5,620 nucleotides of DNA from Neptunomonas sp. (GTDB taxonomy: Bacteria; Pseudomonadota; Gammaproteobacteria; Pseudomonadales; Balneatricaceae), in contig SDWN01000108.1 of assembly GCA_004195305.1 (NCBI GenBank), forward strand, positions 1-5,620. Reading direction: 5' to 3'. Positions 4,442 to 5,620 of this stretch are shown in pieces (the first letter of the stretch is position 1; each line of letters opens with the position of its first letter). The position numbers and the translations under genes are program-made. Below the pieces are notes generated by a model. It was not told the origin of the DNA and did no database searches. It saw nothing but the letters and a program-made list of their open reading frames with translations.

Positions 4442-5380
4442 ATGGTTTTGGACAACACCCCTCCCGCACACGACCAGCTCGAATTTTTTATCGAACAGAC
4501 CTCCAGGACACCACCGGTCAGCACCGCAGTCATCCACCCGGTCGATGCCAATAGCCTGATGGGGGCGATCGAGGCGGCTGAGCGCAGCATCATCGATCCG
4601 ATCCTGATCGGCCCCGAAGACAAGATACGCACCACCGCCGAAGAGCACCAACTCGACATCAGCCAATACCGGCTCATCAACACCCTGCACAGCCATGACT
4701 CGGCCGAGACCGCGGTCAAGATGGCACGCTCGCGCGATGTGAAGATCTTAATGAAAGGTGGCATCTCGACCGATGAAATGCTGCGTGCGGTGGTCAACAA
4801 GACCAACGGGGTCAGAACCGAACGGCGCCTCAGCCATCTGTTTATGCTGGATGTGCCCAACTACCACAAACCCTTGATGATCAGCGATGCCGCGATCAAT
4901 ATCGCCCCGGACCTGAACATCAAACGCGACATCATCCAGAACGCGATCTATTTCTGCCACGCCATCGGTATCCCCGCTCCCAAGGTGGCGATTCTGGCGG
5001 CGGTGGAGAAGGTCAAGTCCAATATGCAGAGCACCCTCGACGCAGCAGCCCTGTGCAAGATGGCCGACCGTGGCCAGATTACTGGCGGCGTCCTCGATGG
5101 CCCGCTGGCGTTTGATAACGCCATCTCATTAGAAGCGGCGCTGGACAAACATATTAGCTCTGCGGTTTCGGGCGAAGCCGACATCTTGCTGGCGCCCGAC
5201 CTGGAATCCGCCAACATGCTCGGCAAGCAGCTAATCTACCTCGCCGGTGCCAAGTCTGCCGGGCTGGTACTGGGTGCTCAAGTACCGATCGTACTCACCA
5301 GCCGCGCCGAGAAAACCCTGGGACGCCTGGCCTCCTGCGCTCTGGCAGCACTACAGATCACCCACGGAGACATTCGATGA
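4442..5380 (+). CDS. Phosphate acetyl/butyryltransferase (PTA_PTB family)
   Basis: This 312-aa cytosolic enzyme should exchange CoA and phosphate between acyl-CoA and acyl phosphate. Family landmarks run in order: ILIGP (54-58), LMKGGISTDEML (103-114), RLSHLFMLDVP (129-139), MISDAAINIAPDL (146-158), GGVLDGPLAFDNAIS (215-229), ADILLAPDLESANMLGK (246-262) and VLGAQVPIVLTSRA (276-289). It is the short form, lacking the N-terminal MaoC-like hydratase domain of the related bifunctional proteins of about 465 aa, and far shorter than E. coli Pta. Acetyl versus butyryl preference cannot be decided from sequence, so I give no symbol. AAAGG (4429-4433) precedes ATG by 8 nt. Its TGA overlaps the next ATG (ATGA, 5377-5380), indicating translational coupling with the acetate kinase gene, which would convert acyl phosphate to the acid and ATP. 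A promoter with an overlapping palindrome lies just upstream. Confidence 0.92.
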   Translation: MVLDNTPPAHDQLEFFIEQTSRTPPVSTAVIHPVDANSLMGAIEAAERSIIDPILIGPEDKIRTTAEEHQLDISQYRLINTLHSHDSAETAVKMARSRDVKILMKGGISTDEMLRAVVNKTNGVRTERRLSHLFMLDVPNYHKPLMISDAAINIAPDLNIKRDIIQNAIYFCHAIGIPAPKVAILAAVEKVKSNMQSTLDAAALCKMADRGQITGGVLDGPLAFDNAISLEAALDKHISSAVSGEADILLAPDLESANMLGKQLIYLAGAKSAGLVLGAQVPIVLTSRAEKTLGRLASCALAALQITHGDIR

Positions 5381-5620
5381 ACAGCATTTTCACCGTTAAC
5401 GGCGGCTCCTCCAGCCTCAAGTGTGCGCTGTTCTGCATCAAAGGCGAGCAACCCGAACTGCTGTACAACTTCAAACTCAGCAACATCCTCGGTCAGGCCC
5501 GGGCCCAGATCAGCGATCAACAGGGCGAGCGGATCGCCGACCTGTCGCCGGACTTTTCCGAGATCGATCGTGACGGTCGCCACCAGGCCTGCCTGGATTT
5601 TGTATTTGCCTGGATCCGCG
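5377..5620 (+). CDS. ackA: Acetate kinase (acetate/propionate/butyrate kinase family), 5' part only
   Basis: This reading frame is open from ATG 5377 to the right edge of the window (81 complete codons); the C-terminal four-fifths or so of a typical enzyme of about 400 aa lies beyond it. The N-terminus MNSIFTVNGGSSSLKC carries the signature of the ASKHA-fold acetate kinase family, NxGSSSLK, in which the asparagine and lysine contact phosphate; the usual NAGSSS reads NGGSSS here. The enzyme converts acetyl phosphate and ADP to acetate and ATP, reversibly. The start overlaps the stop of the phosphotransacylase gene (ATGA), and GGAGA (5366-5370) lies 6 nt before the ATG. The two genes form an operon acting on consecutive steps. 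Substrate range (acetate, propionate or butyrate) is not resolved by this fragment. Confidence 0.9.
   Translation, partial: MNSIFTVNGGSSSLKCALFCIKGEQPELLYNFKLSNILGQARAQISDQQGERIADLSPDFSEIDRDGRHQACLDFVFAWIR

Noticed and set aside
4414..4860. A 148-codon minus-strand ORF opposite the phosphotransacylase gene.
   Set aside because: The plus strand carries clear PTA_PTB motifs throughout; the antisense frame has no domain.

Overview
The window looks like one end of an assembled contig from a GC-rich, PHA-associated gammaproteobacterium. The first 19 bases match the Tn5/Nextera mosaic end exactly, so the left edge is a sequencing-library artefact. The gammaproteobacterial guess rests on gene content and protein flavour: a 5TMR_LYT-PAS-GGDEF-EAL protein, an HinT very close in pattern to the E. 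coli protein, an FmdB-like protein with incomplete cysteine pairs, and a small SutA-like protein. It is an inference; no rRNA or tRNA is present.

Layout from left to right: (1) adapter, then about 265 bp of non-coding DNA holding a stem-loop and a possible 20-codon upstream ORF. (2) A 795-aa membrane-anchored cyclic-di-GMP enzyme (+ strand, 286-2673) with apparently intact GGDEF, I-site and EAL residues, the EAL signature reading EVL. (3) A 238-bp convergent gap with a 13-bp tandem repeat, a cluster of GATC sites and small hairpins. (4) A 67-aa Lys-rich protein on the minus strand (2912-3115). (5) A 347-bp gap that includes an 88-bp tandem duplication of the 3' end of the next gene. (6) An 85-aa FmdB-like protein on the minus strand (3463-3720). 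(7) A 212-bp divergent promoter region. (8) hinT on the plus strand (3933-4295). (9) A 146-bp gap with a strong candidate promoter, whose -35 coincides with the palindrome TTGCA-G-TGCAA. (10) A phosphate acetyl/butyryltransferase gene (4442-5380) translationally coupled by ATGA to the start of an acetate kinase gene that runs off the right edge.

Functionally, the last two genes form the acyl-CoA to acyl-phosphate to carboxylate + ATP module. The palindrome upstream resembles sites bound by the PHA regulator PhaR, which would tie this module to polyhydroxyalkanoate metabolism. The remaining genes are ordinary housekeeping or signalling genes without obvious joint function. I do not see a convincing undescribed multi-gene system. 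The points most worth a second look are the palindrome-overlapped promoter, the hairpin that covers the ribosome binding site just after it, and the duplicated Cys/Gly-rich tail of the FmdB-like gene.
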